DNA of 64,000 bases from Variovorax brevis (lineage in GTDB: Bacteria > Pseudomonadota > Gammaproteobacteria > Burkholderiales > Burkholderiaceae_C): positions 620,001 through 684,000 of the forward strand of contig NZ_JASZYG010000001.1 of assembly GCF_030317105.1 (NCBI RefSeq), given 5' to 3'. Numbering within the stretch: the first letter of the stretch is position 1; each line of letters opens with the position of its first letter. Of this stretch, positions 16,588 through 25,186 are shown one piece after another. The notes under the pieces are model-generated. The model was not told the origin of the DNA. It was given only the letters and a program-made list of their open reading frames with translations, and did no database searches. Both the position numbers and the translations under genes were made by a program.

Positions 16588-16896
16588 ATGCAAGTCACGC
16601 AAAGCTGTTCACCGACAAGCCGTCCGATGCCATCGAGTGGCGAGTCGTCGTCGTCATCGCAATACCAGTTGCGCTTTCGATCGCTGTTCAGGGAAGGCCG
16701 CGCCTACGCATTTCCGTGCGATGTCGAAGGCCACGTGGACATCGATCTGCTCAGCGAGCGCGCCCGGGACAACTATTTCTTCGCGCGCATCTCGATCGGC
16801 CGGGAACTGTCGATTCCCGAGGTGTGCCGCTGCGACTCGCTGGCGCCCGCCGGCCCGCGGCAGCATTTTGCCGAAGGTGCGCAGGTTCACGCCTGA
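16588..16896 (+). CDS. Hypothetical protein (102 aa) with a near-consensus ribosome binding site
   Basis: Begins MQVTQSCSPTSRPMPSSGES and has a Ser-rich N-terminus, then a compact segment (YQLRFRSLFREGRAYAFPCD, VDIDLLSERARDNYFFARIS) and a tail with CRCDSL. AAAGGAGG at 16575-16582 lies six bases before the ATG, a near-perfect ribosome binding site and the main reason to believe this start. I do not recognise a family; no signal or membrane segment is evident. Confidence 0.66.
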   Translation: MQVTQSCSPTSRPMPSSGESSSSSQYQLRFRSLFREGRAYAFPCDVEGHVDIDLLSERARDNYFFARISIGRELSIPEVCRCDSLAPAGPRQHFAEGAQVHA

Positions 16897-16975
16897 AGAA
16901 CTGAGGGGATCGGTATCGCGCCGGGCGCGCCGGCGCAATGCCTTCGCGGGAACGAATCAGCTGAAAGGCTGAGCG

Positions 16976-17644
16976 CTACCCTTCGACCGGGCAGCGCGCG
17001 CCATGCCGCCCCGCCATCGACGCCACGCTCCCGGCAATCCCGTCGGCCAGCCGCCCCGTCACGCGCCGCGCGCCCTGCGCCACGCCTTCGAGCCCGCCCG
17101 ACAGCGCCTCTGAAACCCTCAGGTTGCAGGTCACCAGTGGCTCTTCATCCGTGCGGCGAAGCGTCCAGCTGAATGCTCCATCCAGCTTGCCGCCCTCCAC
17201 CGCATCGAACTGCCCCATCTGCACGACGACCCGGTACACGGGCTGGCCGCGCGATTGTCCGCTCTTGGTGACGTCCACCGCCGACAGCCGGCTCGCAATG
17301 CCAGCGGCCAGCGCATCCCGCAACTCGCTCTCGAAGGACGACGACCAGCGCGACTGCTCCAGGATCTCGACCTGCGCATCGGGCTCGTTCTGGCGGCGCA
17401 CCACCATTTGCGGTCTGGCAAAGCGCTCGGGCATGGCGATGGGCGACACCTCGAAGTAGATCCGCTCGCCGGAAGAAGCCCGCGCTGCCGTAGCGGTGGC
17501 GGGCGCGGAAGTCACATCGCGCGATGGCTCGGCCAGCGTGTAGTAGCGCGTCGGCGTGCCCGCGCAGCCGGCCATGAGCACGAGTGCGGGCACGGCAGCC
17601 AGAACCCTGCGGGCCAGCCCTTGACGACGACAGGCGATCTTCAT
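16976..17644 (-). CDS. pqiC: PqiC/YmbA-like ABC-transport auxiliary lipoprotein
   Basis: A 222-residue outer-membrane lipoprotein. The signal peptide ends in a lipobox (LVLMAGC, lipidated Cys27), followed by TPTRYYTLAEPSRD, the hallmark start of the YmbA/DUF330 family. In E. coli PqiC anchors the PqiB tunnel to the outer membrane. The start codon overlaps the stop of the upstream pqiB-like gene (ATGA), so the pair is translationally coupled and completes the pqi envelope-lipid transport operon. Confidence 0.9.
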   Translation of the reverse strand: MKIACRRQGLARRVLAAVPALVLMAGCAGTPTRYYTLAEPSRDVTSAPATATAARASSGERIYFEVSPIAMPERFARPQMVVRRQNEPDAQVEILEQSRWSSSFESELRDALAAGIASRLSAVDVTKSGQSRGQPVYRVVVQMGQFDAVEGGKLDGAFSWTLRRTDEEPLVTCNLRVSEALSGGLEGVAQGARRVTGRLADGIAGSVASMAGRHGARCPVEG

Positions 17645-19275
17645 TTCTTGTCCTCCGGCTTGCCGCGCAGCAGCGACTCGGGGTGCCGTTCCAGGTAGTC
17701 GGTGAGCGTGCGCAGCGAGGCGGCCGAGCGCGTGAGTTCCTGAAGTGTCTGGCGCAGGTCCTGCTGGAGCGGCGAGTCGTTGGCCAGCGTGCGGTCCGCC
17801 GAGTTGAGCGTCTTGCGCACGTCCTTCATGGCCGCGGTCATCTCGGGCGTGACGTCCTTGTTCAACTGCGCGGCCAGCACTTCGACGCTCTTCAGGGTCT
17901 TGTCGAGTGAAACCAGTGCGGTGCGTGCGTCGTTGCCGATCTGCTCGATCGGCACCTTGTTGAGCTTGCTCGCAATGTCCTGGATCTGCGCCTGCAGGTC
18001 GTCCAGGCTGTTGGGCATGGTGGGCAGCTCGATCGGGTTTCTTTCGACATCGACCTTGACGGCCGGCGCCTTGGGGAAGAAGTCGAGCGCCACGTACACC
18101 TGCCCGGTCAGCAGGTTGCCCATGCGCAGTTGTGCGCGCAGGCCCTTGCCGATGAGAAAGCGAAAGCGCTGGTCGGGCGTCCAGTTGCCCTGGTTGGTCG
18201 TCTCGTAGGCGCGGCGGCGCAGGCGCTCCGGATAGATCTCCACGAACACCGGCATGCGGAATTCGCGCTCGTTGCGGTCGAACTCCACGCCGATGGATTT
18301 CACCTCGCCGATCACGATGCCCCGAAAGTCCACCGGCGCCCCCGGCGTCAGGCCGCGCAGCGACTGGTTGAAGTACATCAGCATGTGCCGGGATTCACCG
18401 TCGGGCTCGCGCATCGCGGAGGCCTCGTCATTGGCCAGCGCAAAAGCCGCGCCTTCGCCCGCGAGCTCGCCCAAGTTGTCATCCGGCGCCTGGAAGGCAA
18501 TGCCGCCGAGCACGATGGTGGCCAGCGCCTGCGTGCGCAGGGTCAGGCCGCTGGCGCTCAGCTGCACGTCGATGCCGCTGGCGTGCCAGAAGCGCGTATT
18601 GACGCCCACGTACTGGTCGTAGGGCGTGTTGATGAACACCCGAAGCGTCACGCCGCGGCCGTCGGGGTCGAGCTGGTACGACGCCACCTGCCCCACCTTG
18701 ATGCGCCGGAAAAACACGGGCGAGCCGATGTCGACCGACCCCGCGTCCCGGGCGTGCAGCGTGAACTGCCGCCCCGGCGCATCGCGCGTGATGATGGGCG
18801 GCACCTCCAGCCCTTTGAACTCGCTGGCCGTCTCTTCCGCGCTGCCGGCGTCCGCGCCGATGTACGCGCCCGAAAGCAAGGTGCCCAGACCCGAAATGCC
18901 GGAGGTGTCCAGCCGGGGCCGCACCACCCAGTAGCGCGTGTCTTTGGCGGTGAAGGAGTCGGCTTCCTTCTTGAGCTGCACCGTCACGTTGACGTGCGAG
19001 CGGTCGCGCGCCAGCCGGATGGTCTGCACGGTGCCGATCTGCACCTCCTTGTACTTGACGGCAGTCTTGCCCGCCTCCAGCCCCTCGGCGCTGAGAAAGG
19101 TGATGTCGATTTCCGGCCCGCGATTGAGCAGGATCTTTGCCACCAGCCAGAACCCGACCAGCGCCGCCACCACGGGAATGAGCCAGATGAGCGAAGGCAT
19201 CCAGTCGCGGCGCTTGGCGACGACGGGCCGGGGCAGTTCGGTGTCCGGAGCGGACGCAGACTGTTCGTCGGTCAT
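17641..19275 (-). CDS. pqiB: Intermembrane transport protein PqiB-like (MCE domains)
   Basis: A 544-residue protein with one N-terminal membrane helix (residues 27-46, LIWLIPVVAALVGFWLVAKI) and three consecutive MCE/MlaD domains, each opening with an E(A/P)G-type block: TFLSAEGLEAGKTAVKYKEV (about 57), HARDAGSVDIGSPVFFRRIK (about 173) and SLRGLTPGAPVDFRGI (about 303). A long helical C-terminus follows. In E. coli, PqiB hexamers stack into a tube that spans the periplasm and moves lipids. It sits between the PqiA half-genes and PqiC in the expected order. No ATPase is encoded, as is usual for Pqi systems. Confidence 0.93.
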   Translation of the reverse strand: MTDEQSASAPDTELPRPVVAKRRDWMPSLIWLIPVVAALVGFWLVAKILLNRGPEIDITFLSAEGLEAGKTAVKYKEVQIGTVQTIRLARDRSHVNVTVQLKKEADSFTAKDTRYWVVRPRLDTSGISGLGTLLSGAYIGADAGSAEETASEFKGLEVPPIITRDAPGRQFTLHARDAGSVDIGSPVFFRRIKVGQVASYQLDPDGRGVTLRVFINTPYDQYVGVNTRFWHASGIDVQLSASGLTLRTQALATIVLGGIAFQAPDDNLGELAGEGAAFALANDEASAMREPDGESRHMLMYFNQSLRGLTPGAPVDFRGIVIGEVKSIGVEFDRNEREFRMPVFVEIYPERLRRRAYETTNQGNWTPDQRFRFLIGKGLRAQLRMGNLLTGQVYVALDFFPKAPAVKVDVERNPIELPTMPNSLDDLQAQIQDIASKLNKVPIEQIGNDARTALVSLDKTLKSVEVLAAQLNKDVTPEMTAAMKDVRKTLNSADRTLANDSPLQQDLRQTLQELTRSAASLRTLTDYLERHPESLLRGKPEDKK

Positions 19276-19315
19276 GGCGGAAGAACCTTGTGGCTGCGGT
19301 CGGGCCTGTGACTGC

Positions 19316-19987
19316 TCATGCGGTGTTCCGGATCCTTGTTGTTGAATTGTCGGTCGATGGGGCCGGCACGGATTCGTCGTCCCACGTCAGGCGAGGATCA
19401 AAACTCAGGGACGCCAGCATCGTCAACACCACGACCGCTGCAAAGGCTGCGATGCCAAAGCCGGCCGTGATCTCTGCAAAACCCTGGATGCGCACCAACC
19501 CGGCCAGGAGCGACACCACGAACACGTCGAGCATCGACCAGCGTCCGATCACCTCGATGATGCGGTAGAGCCTGGCCCGCTCCGGCCGACCCCATGCACT
19601 GTGCCGCTGCGCGCCCAGCGCGAGCACCATGAGCGCGGCCAGCTTGAACAGCGGCACCAGGAAGCTCGCAATGAAGATGATGGCCGCCAGCCCGTACGCG
19701 CCCGACACCCAGAAGTAGATGACGCCACTGAGGATGGTGTCGTACTGCGCCCCGAAAAGCGAGCGCGTGATCATCACCGGCAGCATGTTCGCCGGCACGT
19801 ACATGATGGCCGCCGCAATCAGCAAGGCCCAGGTGCGGCTCAGGCTGTGGGGCTTGCGGCGGTGCAGCTTCGTGCCGCAGCGCCCGCACGGCTCTCCATC
19901 TTCCGCTCCGCGCCAGGCGGTGCCGCAGTGATGGCAGGCCATCAGGCCCATCTGTTGGGCCGTGCGGGGCGGTGCCTGTTGCGTCAT
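19316..19987 (-). CDS. pqiA: PqiA-like membrane protein, second half-size copy
   Basis: A 223-residue protein equivalent to one half of E. coli PqiA. A zinc-ribbon-like motif (ACHHCGTAW at about residue 17 and CGRCGTKLHRR at about 33) is followed by four membrane helices with the PqiA signature NMLPVM in the first. Start and stop overlap by four bases (ATGA) with the upstream half-size copy. Together the two would give the normal two-domain PqiA as separate subunits. The tail is hydrophilic (EDDE-like acid residues). Confidence 0.9.
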   Translation of the reverse strand: MTQQAPPRTAQQMGLMACHHCGTAWRGAEDGEPCGRCGTKLHRRKPHSLSRTWALLIAAAIMYVPANMLPVMITRSLFGAQYDTILSGVIYFWVSGAYGLAAIIFIASFLVPLFKLAALMVLALGAQRHSAWGRPERARLYRIIEVIGRWSMLDVFVVSLLAGLVRIQGFAEITAGFGIAAFAAVVVLTMLASLSFDPRLTWDDESVPAPSTDNSTTRIRNTA

Positions 19988-20607
19988 GGCCCTGCATCCG
20001 GCTTCGGGCTGAACATCACCGTCCAGAAGGCCCGGGGATTGAAAGCCAGCACCGCCGTCAGCAACACCGTGAGCCCCACGAAGGCCCACAGCGCCGGCCC
20101 CGGAATCACCTGCGCCATGCTGGAGAGCTTGACGATGGCCACCAGCACGCCCAGCAGGAAGACCTCGATCATTCCCCAGGGCTGCAGCGCCTGCATGGCG
20201 CGCACCAGGATGTTGAACCCCGGCCGCGGGCCGCCGGAGCGCACGGGAACCAGCAGGTAGAAAAGAATGCAGAGCTGGAAGAAGGGAAAAAGCAGCGTCG
20301 TGGCGAGCACCAGCATTGCCACTTCCGACAGCCCGCCCGTGCTCAGGGCCACCACGGCGCCTACCAGCGTGGTCTCGTTGCTCAGTCCTTGCAGTTCGAT
20401 CTCGACGATCGGAAAGGCATTGGCGATGACGAAGAGGATCAGGCAAGCCGCCGTGAGCGGCAGGATGCGCTCATGGAGCCGGCCCCAGGCCCGTTCGAGT
20501 TCCGTGCCGCAGCGCGGGCACGTGGCCACCTGACGGCGGCCCAGAGGCGCACGGTGGTACACCGCGTCGCATCCTTCGCAGACGATGGCTTCGGGGACTT
20601 CCTGCAT
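19984..20607 (-). CDS. pqiA: PqiA-like membrane protein, first half-size copy
   Basis: A 207-residue PqiA-domain protein. It begins with a zinc ribbon (IVCEGCDAVYHRA, TCPRCGTELERA) and has four membrane helices, the first with the PqiA motif ANAFPIVEIELQG and the third pair around PWGMIEVFLLGVLVAIVKL. E. coli PqiA is about 417 residues with two such units fused; here the units are separate genes overlapping by ATGA. It heads the four-gene pqi operon; the region upstream (20608-20860) carries GC-rich repeat palindromes. Confidence 0.9.
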   Translation of the reverse strand: MQEVPEAIVCEGCDAVYHRAPLGRRQVATCPRCGTELERAWGRLHERILPLTAACLILFVIANAFPIVEIELQGLSNETTLVGAVVALSTGGLSEVAMLVLATTLLFPFFQLCILFYLLVPVRSGGPRPGFNILVRAMQALQPWGMIEVFLLGVLVAIVKLSSMAQVIPGPALWAFVGLTVLLTAVLAFNPRAFWTVMFSPKPDAGP

Positions 20608-20689
20608 ATTCCGGGAAGGTAACCGATTCCTGTGTTGCGGGCCCGTCAGCGGATGCCGATTCCGCGGGGATCTTCAGGAGCGCGCCTTG

Positions 20690-20860
20690 GCTCCCTCGCC
20701 CCTCCGGAGGAGGGAGCAACAAGCCAACATTCTTGCTCGGGTGTTTCTCCCTCGCCCCTCCGGGGAGAGGGTTGGGGTGAGGGGCATGGGCGATGGATGC
20801 AATGCAGCTTGTCTACCGCCCGGTGCCCTCACCCCTGCCCTCTCCCGGAGGGAGAGGGAG
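20690..20860. repeat. Cluster of GC-rich palindromic (REP/REPIN-like) repeats between genes
   Basis: Three related units. Unit 1 (20690-20717) has GCTCCCTC pairing with GAGGGAGC. Unit 2 (20747-20784) and unit 3 (20824-20860) are inverted copies of each other, separated by about 40 bases, which is the doublet layout of REPIN elements. The first 24 bases of unit 3 recur exactly inside purL at 45709-45732. It lies downstream of the SDR gene and upstream of pqiA, so it may also end or stabilise transcripts. No associated RAYT transposase gene is in the window. Confidence 0.8.
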
Positions 20861-21769
20861 TCAATCCGCCGCGCGCAGGGCGGCTTTCAGCTGGATGCCG
20901 ATTTCGGGGCGCTCGAGGAAAGGGTCCGCCGGGTTCGCACCCGACACGATGCCTTCCATGCGCGACTGCACATTGCCCAGCGCCTTGGGATGGCTGTAGA
21001 CGTAGAACTGGTCGGCCGAGATCGCGTCGAACACCTTTTGCGCGACGTCGGCGGCGGACACCTTGCCGCTGCTCACGGCCTTCTCGCTCATTGCCCGGCC
21101 GATGATCTGGCTCTTGGTCGGCTTGTTGGCGGACAGTTCGCCCGGACGGTTGCGGTCGCTCGCCGCGATGCCAGTCGGCACGAAATACGGGCACAGCAGG
21201 CTCGCGCCGATCTGGTCCGTGACCAGTCGCAAGTCCTGGTACATCGTCTCCGTCAGGCTCACGACCGCGGCCTTGGCGGCGTTGTAGATGCCCATGTTCG
21301 GCGGTGTGAGCAGGCCGGCCATGCTGGCGGTATTGGTGATGTGGCCGCGGTAGCCCGGGTCTTTTGCGGCGGCTTCCAGCATCATCGGCGTGAACAGGCG
21401 CACGCCGTGGATCACGCCCCACAGGTCCACACCCAGCACCCAGTCCCAATCGGCGACGGTGTTTTCCCAGACCAGGCCACCCGCGCCGACGCCGGCGTTG
21501 TTGAACACGAAATGCGGCGCGCCGAAGCGTTCCTTGACGGCCTGCGCCAGGCTTTCCATCTGCACGGCGCTGGACACGTCGACCTTGCGTGCCAGCACCT
21601 GTGCGCCGGCGGCTTCCATCTCGGCCTGCGCCTTGTCGAGCGCGTCCTGCTGCACGTCGACGAGCACGAGGTTCATGCCGCGCGCAGCGCCGATGCGCGC
21701 GCATTCGAGGCCGAAGCCCGAACCGGCGCCCGTCAATACAGCCGTCTTGCCCTTGAAATCCTGAATCAT
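20861..21769 (-). CDS. Short-chain dehydrogenase/reductase
   Basis: A 302-residue SDR. TGAGSGFG at residues 13-20, NNAG at 90-93, catalytic Ser149, and YNAAK (Tyr162, Lys166). Asp38 after beta-2 (LVLVDVQQ) favours NAD. The C-terminal extension beyond the SDR core (about residue 235 onward, VAQKVFDAISADQFYVYSHP) is typical of a group annotated as SDRs of acyl-catabolic clusters. Its start overlaps the stop of the upstream GST-like gene (ATGA). It is the last gene of the long minus-strand block. Confidence 0.92.
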   Translation of the reverse strand: MIQDFKGKTAVLTGAGSGFGLECARIGAARGMNLVLVDVQQDALDKAQAEMEAAGAQVLARKVDVSSAVQMESLAQAVKERFGAPHFVFNNAGVGAGGLVWENTVADWDWVLGVDLWGVIHGVRLFTPMMLEAAAKDPGYRGHITNTASMAGLLTPPNMGIYNAAKAAVVSLTETMYQDLRLVTDQIGASLLCPYFVPTGIAASDRNRPGELSANKPTKSQIIGRAMSEKAVSSGKVSAADVAQKVFDAISADQFYVYSHPKALGNVQSRMEGIVSGANPADPFLERPEIGIQLKAALRAAD

Positions 21770-22707
21770 GCGGTCTCTACTTTCTTGAGTACGTAGCCAA
21801 TGCGGGGGAAATGAACGTGCACCGTGCCGGCGCGCGGGTCGGTGCGGCTCAGGGTGAAATGGGTGCGCGTGGCGGCGACGAGATCGCCTTCCGTCGGTTC
21901 GGGGCCGAAGCTCTCGGCGGAAATCGCGACGCGCGTGCCCAGCGGAATGCCATGGTCGTCCTGGAAGGTGCTGTCGGTGAGCAGCGTGTGGGGCGTCGAC
22001 GCCGCGGCCACGGCAATGGCGCCAGCCGAATCGAACTTCTCCATCTGGCCGTGGCCGATGGCGGCCATGCGGTCCATCCATGCGACAACCGCGGGCGTGT
22101 GCTGCAGGACGTCCGACACCGAGGGCGTGCGCACGCGCGTGAACCACAGCGGGTGATACAGCGCGAAGTCCGCCACGGTGGGCACGTTGCCGAGCACGAA
22201 GTCTTGCCCGTCGAGCATGTCGGAGATGCGGCGCAGGTAGGACTTGTAGGCCGCAGCGGCGTCCGTCGGGCGGATGCGCGTCATGTTGAAGCTCATCGCC
22301 TTGCGGTCTTCGGCAAAAGCCTTGCCGACTTCCGGTGGTGCCTTGCCGAACATGTCGCCCGCGCCCTTGGGCTGGAAGTTGAAGCCCATCGAGGTCCAGA
22401 ACAGCGTCGTGTCACCCCACTGCGCCACCGTCCGGGCCAGTCCCTTGTCCTGCTTCGGATACAAGGCCGGATCGGGTGCGAGGTGTTCCAGCACGTCGCA
22501 GATGAGCGCGGTGTCGCAATAGATGTCGGCGCCGATCTGCAGGACAGGCGTCTTGCGGTAGCCGCCCGTGAGCGCCACCACGTCCGGCTTGGGCAGGATC
22601 GGCGGGATGATGACCGACTTCCACGCGAGCTTCTTGAAGCCCAGGATGGTGCGCGCCTTCTCCGCGAAGGGAGAGGTCGGATAGTGATGAAGGATCAGCT
22701 CGGCCAT
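21766..22707 (-). CDS. Glutathione S-transferase-like protein with C-terminal extension
   Basis: A 313-residue protein. The N-terminal thioredoxin fold reads ELILHHYPTSPFAEKARTIL with a Ser in the position of the GST active site, followed by the cis-Pro segment (KTPVLQIGADIYCDTALICD, the ES-like motif replaced by DTA). The helical domain contains the N-cap Asp (VPTVADFALYHPLWF). About 90 further residues (HTLLTDSTFQDDHGIPLGTR onward) form an added beta-rich domain unusual for plain GSTs. It overlaps the following SDR by four bases and is 98 bases downstream of the MDR reductase. Confidence 0.86.
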   Translation of the reverse strand: MAELILHHYPTSPFAEKARTILGFKKLAWKSVIIPPILPKPDVVALTGGYRKTPVLQIGADIYCDTALICDVLEHLAPDPALYPKQDKGLARTVAQWGDTTLFWTSMGFNFQPKGAGDMFGKAPPEVGKAFAEDRKAMSFNMTRIRPTDAAAAYKSYLRRISDMLDGQDFVLGNVPTVADFALYHPLWFTRVRTPSVSDVLQHTPAVVAWMDRMAAIGHGQMEKFDSAGAIAVAAASTPHTLLTDSTFQDDHGIPLGTRVAISAESFGPEPTEGDLVAATRTHFTLSRTDPRAGTVHVHFPRIGYVLKKVETA

Positions 22708-22805
22708 GGTGTTGTCTCTCTGCTAAAGGAAGTTCAGTCAATGCTCCGGGATAGCCGCCAATCCCGAAGCGACACGAAGTGCGTGCAGCCTGGGGGCGAG
22801 CTTCA

Positions 22806-23822
22806 TCAGATCAGCTTGACCAGTTGCTTGCCGAAGTTCTTGCCCTTGAGCAAGCCGAGGAAGGCTTCGGGCGCCGACTCGATGCCCTGCGCAATCGACT
22901 CGCGCGGCTTGAGCTTGCCGGTGGCGACCAGCGTGCCCAGTTCCTTCAGCGCCTCGGGCCACACTTCCATGTGCTCGCTGACGATGAAGCCTTCGAGCTT
23001 GAGGCGATTGATGAGGATGAGCGAGGGGTTGGCCAGCGGCAGTGGTGCGCCGTCGTAGCCCGCGATCATTCCGCACAGGGCGACGCGCGCGAACGCGTTG
23101 GTGCGCAGCAGCACCGCGTCGAAGATGTAGCCGCCAACGTTCTCGAAATAGCCGTCGATGCCCTTCGGGCAGGCTTCCTTGAGCGCTTGGCTCATGCTCT
23201 TGGTGTCGGCGTGCTCGCGGTAGTCGATGCACACGTCGAAGCCCAGTTCTTCCACCGCGTACTTGCACTTGTCCGGACCGCCCGCGATGCCGACCACGCG
23301 GCAGCCGCGCGCCTTGCCCAGCGCCGCAAACGCGCTGCCGACAGCGCCGCTGGCAGCCGAGACGACGATCGTGTCGCCCGCCTTCGGGTTGATGATCTTC
23401 ACCAGGCCGTACCAGGCCGTGACGCCCGGCATGCCGACCGCACCGAGGTAGTGCGACAGCGGCACATGCGTGGTGTCGACCTTGCGCAGCGCACCGGGCT
23501 GCGAAGCGTCGACCACGCTGTATTCCTGCCAGCCGCCAAAGCCGACGACCTTGTCGCCGACGGCGTATTTCGGGTTTTTGCTCTCGACGACCTCGCCGAC
23601 CGTGCCGCCCTGCATCACCTGCCCCAGCGGCTGCGGCTGCGCGTAGCTCTTGGACTCGTTCATGCGTCCGCGCATGTAGGGGTCCAGGCTCAGGTAGTGA
23701 TGGCGCACCAGGACTTCGTTGTCCTTGAGCTCGCGCGTCTGCGAGGTGACGAGCTTGAAATTGCTGGCAACGGCTTCGCCTTCGGGGCGGTTGTCGAGCA
23801 ACTGTTGCTTGTTGGCTGGCAT
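22806..23822 (-). CDS. MDR-superfamily NADP-dependent oxidoreductase (double-bond reductase type)
   Basis: A 338-residue zinc-free medium-chain reductase of the leukotriene-B4 dehydrogenase/curcumin reductase group. It has YLSLDPYMRGRMNESKSYA near residue 50, the cofactor loop SAASGAVGSAFAALGKARGC (about 155) and the family motif FENVGG (about 226). Such enzymes reduce alpha,beta-unsaturated ketones with NADPH. AAGGAGACA precedes the ATG at 23822. It sits in the acyl-catabolism block between a PaaI thioesterase and a GST, suggesting it reduces enoyl or enone intermediates. Confidence 0.9.
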   Translation of the reverse strand: MPANKQQLLDNRPEGEAVASNFKLVTSQTRELKDNEVLVRHHYLSLDPYMRGRMNESKSYAQPQPLGQVMQGGTVGEVVESKNPKYAVGDKVVGFGGWQEYSVVDASQPGALRKVDTTHVPLSHYLGAVGMPGVTAWYGLVKIINPKAGDTIVVSAASGAVGSAFAALGKARGCRVVGIAGGPDKCKYAVEELGFDVCIDYREHADTKSMSQALKEACPKGIDGYFENVGGYIFDAVLLRTNAFARVALCGMIAGYDGAPLPLANPSLILINRLKLEGFIVSEHMEVWPEALKELGTLVATGKLKPRESIAQGIESAPEAFLGLLKGKNFGKQLVKLI

Positions 23823-23901
23823 GGATGTGTCTCCTTGATCCGGTGAAGTCAGTTGAATACGCGCAGCGCTTGCGCCGTGCGCTCGCCGCGAAAAGCGCGG
23901 C

Positions 23902-24351
23902 TCAGTCGGTGGACGGTGGGCGCTGTTCGTTCGCACTGCCCGGCCCGACGGGCAGGCGCTTGCGCACGTACTTGAAAGTGCCCGTCGAATGGGCGCAGGC
24001 GCGGCCTTGTTCGTCGTAGATCGTCGCCTCGGTGAAGGCGAGCGTGGTGGTGCGGTGCATCAGGTGGCCCTTGGCGACGAGCGGGCCGACCGAGGGGTGC
24101 ATGAAGCTCGTTTTCATCTCGATGGTGACGACGCCCACTTCCGGCGTGTCGCTGCGCGCCGCCGCGGCCATGGCGATGTCCAGCAGCGTCATGCAGGCGC
24201 CGCCGTGCGTCACGTCGAAAGTGTTGAGGTGCTCCGGCTTGGCCGTGTAGTGGATCTCCGACTGCCCGCCTTCGAACTTCGTCAGTTCGAAGCCGAGGTG
24301 CCGCGCAAACGGGATGCGGCTGGTGTAGGCGCGGGTTTCGATGTCGGACAT
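23902..24351 (-). CDS. PaaI-family hotdog thioesterase
   Basis: A 149-residue single hotdog-fold protein. The key segment THGGACMTLLDIAMAAAA (about residues 48-65) contains the HGG-x(3)-Thr/x-x-Asp pattern of PaaI/YbgC-like acyl-CoA thioesterases, with the acidic residue Asp58 in the active-site helix. VVTIEMKTSFMHPSVG forms the next strand. It would hydrolyse an acyl-CoA to free acid and CoA in the cytosol. It lies between an SDR and an MDR reductase on the same strand, and is one of two PaaI-type enzymes in this block. Confidence 0.88.
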   Translation of the reverse strand: MSDIETRAYTSRIPFARHLGFELTKFEGGQSEIHYTAKPEHLNTFDVTHGGACMTLLDIAMAAAARSDTPEVGVVTIEMKTSFMHPSVGPLVAKGHLMHRTTTLAFTEATIYDEQGRACAHSTGTFKYVRKRLPVGPGSANEQRPPSTD

Positions 24352-24376
24352 GTGATTTGCCAGGGCCGAAAGAGGC

Positions 24377-25171
24377 TCAAGAGCCTGTGACGACGCTCAC
24401 GCCGCCATCCACCGCCATCCATTGGCCTGTGATGTGCTTGCCAGCGTCGCTCGCGTAGAGGAGCGTGATGCCCTTCAGGTCTTCGTCGTCGCCCAGGCGG
24501 CCGAGGGGCGCGTGCGAAGCCATCTTTTCCTCACCGATCGACTTGATCAGGCCGGCCGCCATCTTCGTCATGAAGAAGCCGGGGCAGATCGCGTTGACGT
24601 TGATGTTGTACTTGCCCCATTCGGCCGCCAGCGTGTGCGTGAAGCCGATGACGGCCGTCTTGGAGGTGTTGTAGGCAATGGTCTGCATCTCGGGCGGGTT
24701 GCCGTTCAGGCCAGCGATGGACGCGATGTTGATGATGCGCCCCGACTTCTTCGGGATCATGTAGCCGCGTGCGACCTGTTGCGCCAGGATGAAGTAGCCG
24801 CGCACGTTGAGGTTCATCACCTTGTCCCAGGCTGGCACGGGATGGTCTTCGGCGGGTGCGCCCCAGCTCGCGCCGGCATTGTTCACCAGGATGTCGACCG
24901 CGCCCATGCGCTCGAGCGTTTCGTCGGCCAGGCGGCGGGTGTCTTCTTCCTTCGAGCAGTCCGCGGCGATCCAGCGCGCGTCGATGTTGGCGGCCTGCAA
25001 TTCGGCGGCTGCCTGCTCCAGGTCTTCCGCCTTGCGCGAGCTCAGCATGATGCGTGCGCCGGCCTCGCCCAGCGCGTGGGCCATCTGCAGGCCCAGGCCG
25101 CGCGAGCCACCGGTGATGAGGGCCGTCTTGCCCGTGAGGTCGAACAGTTGCTGGATGGTTCGTTGGGTCAT
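24377..25171 (-). CDS. Short-chain dehydrogenase/reductase (FabG/gluconate 5-dehydrogenase-like)
   Basis: A 264-residue classical SDR: TGGSRGLG at residues 20-27, NNAG at 97-100, Ser151, and YNTSK (Tyr167, Lys171), ending GITLLYASDAGKHITGQWMA. SSRKAED after beta-2 favours NADP(H). The gluconate-5-dehydrogenase-like label comes from overall similarity; in this neighbourhood a 3-hydroxyacyl or similar alcohol substrate is more likely. It is 15 bases downstream of the Dabb-family gene and probably co-transcribed. Confidence 0.91.
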   Translation of the reverse strand: MTQRTIQQLFDLTGKTALITGGSRGLGLQMAHALGEAGARIMLSSRKAEDLEQAAAELQAANIDARWIAADCSKEEDTRRLADETLERMGAVDILVNNAGASWGAPAEDHPVPAWDKVMNLNVRGYFILAQQVARGYMIPKKSGRIINIASIAGLNGNPPEMQTIAYNTSKTAVIGFTHTLAAEWGKYNINVNAICPGFFMTKMAAGLIKSIGEEKMASHAPLGRLGDDEDLKGITLLYASDAGKHITGQWMAVDGGVSVVTGS

Positions 25172-25186
25172 GTGTGTCTCCGGGAA

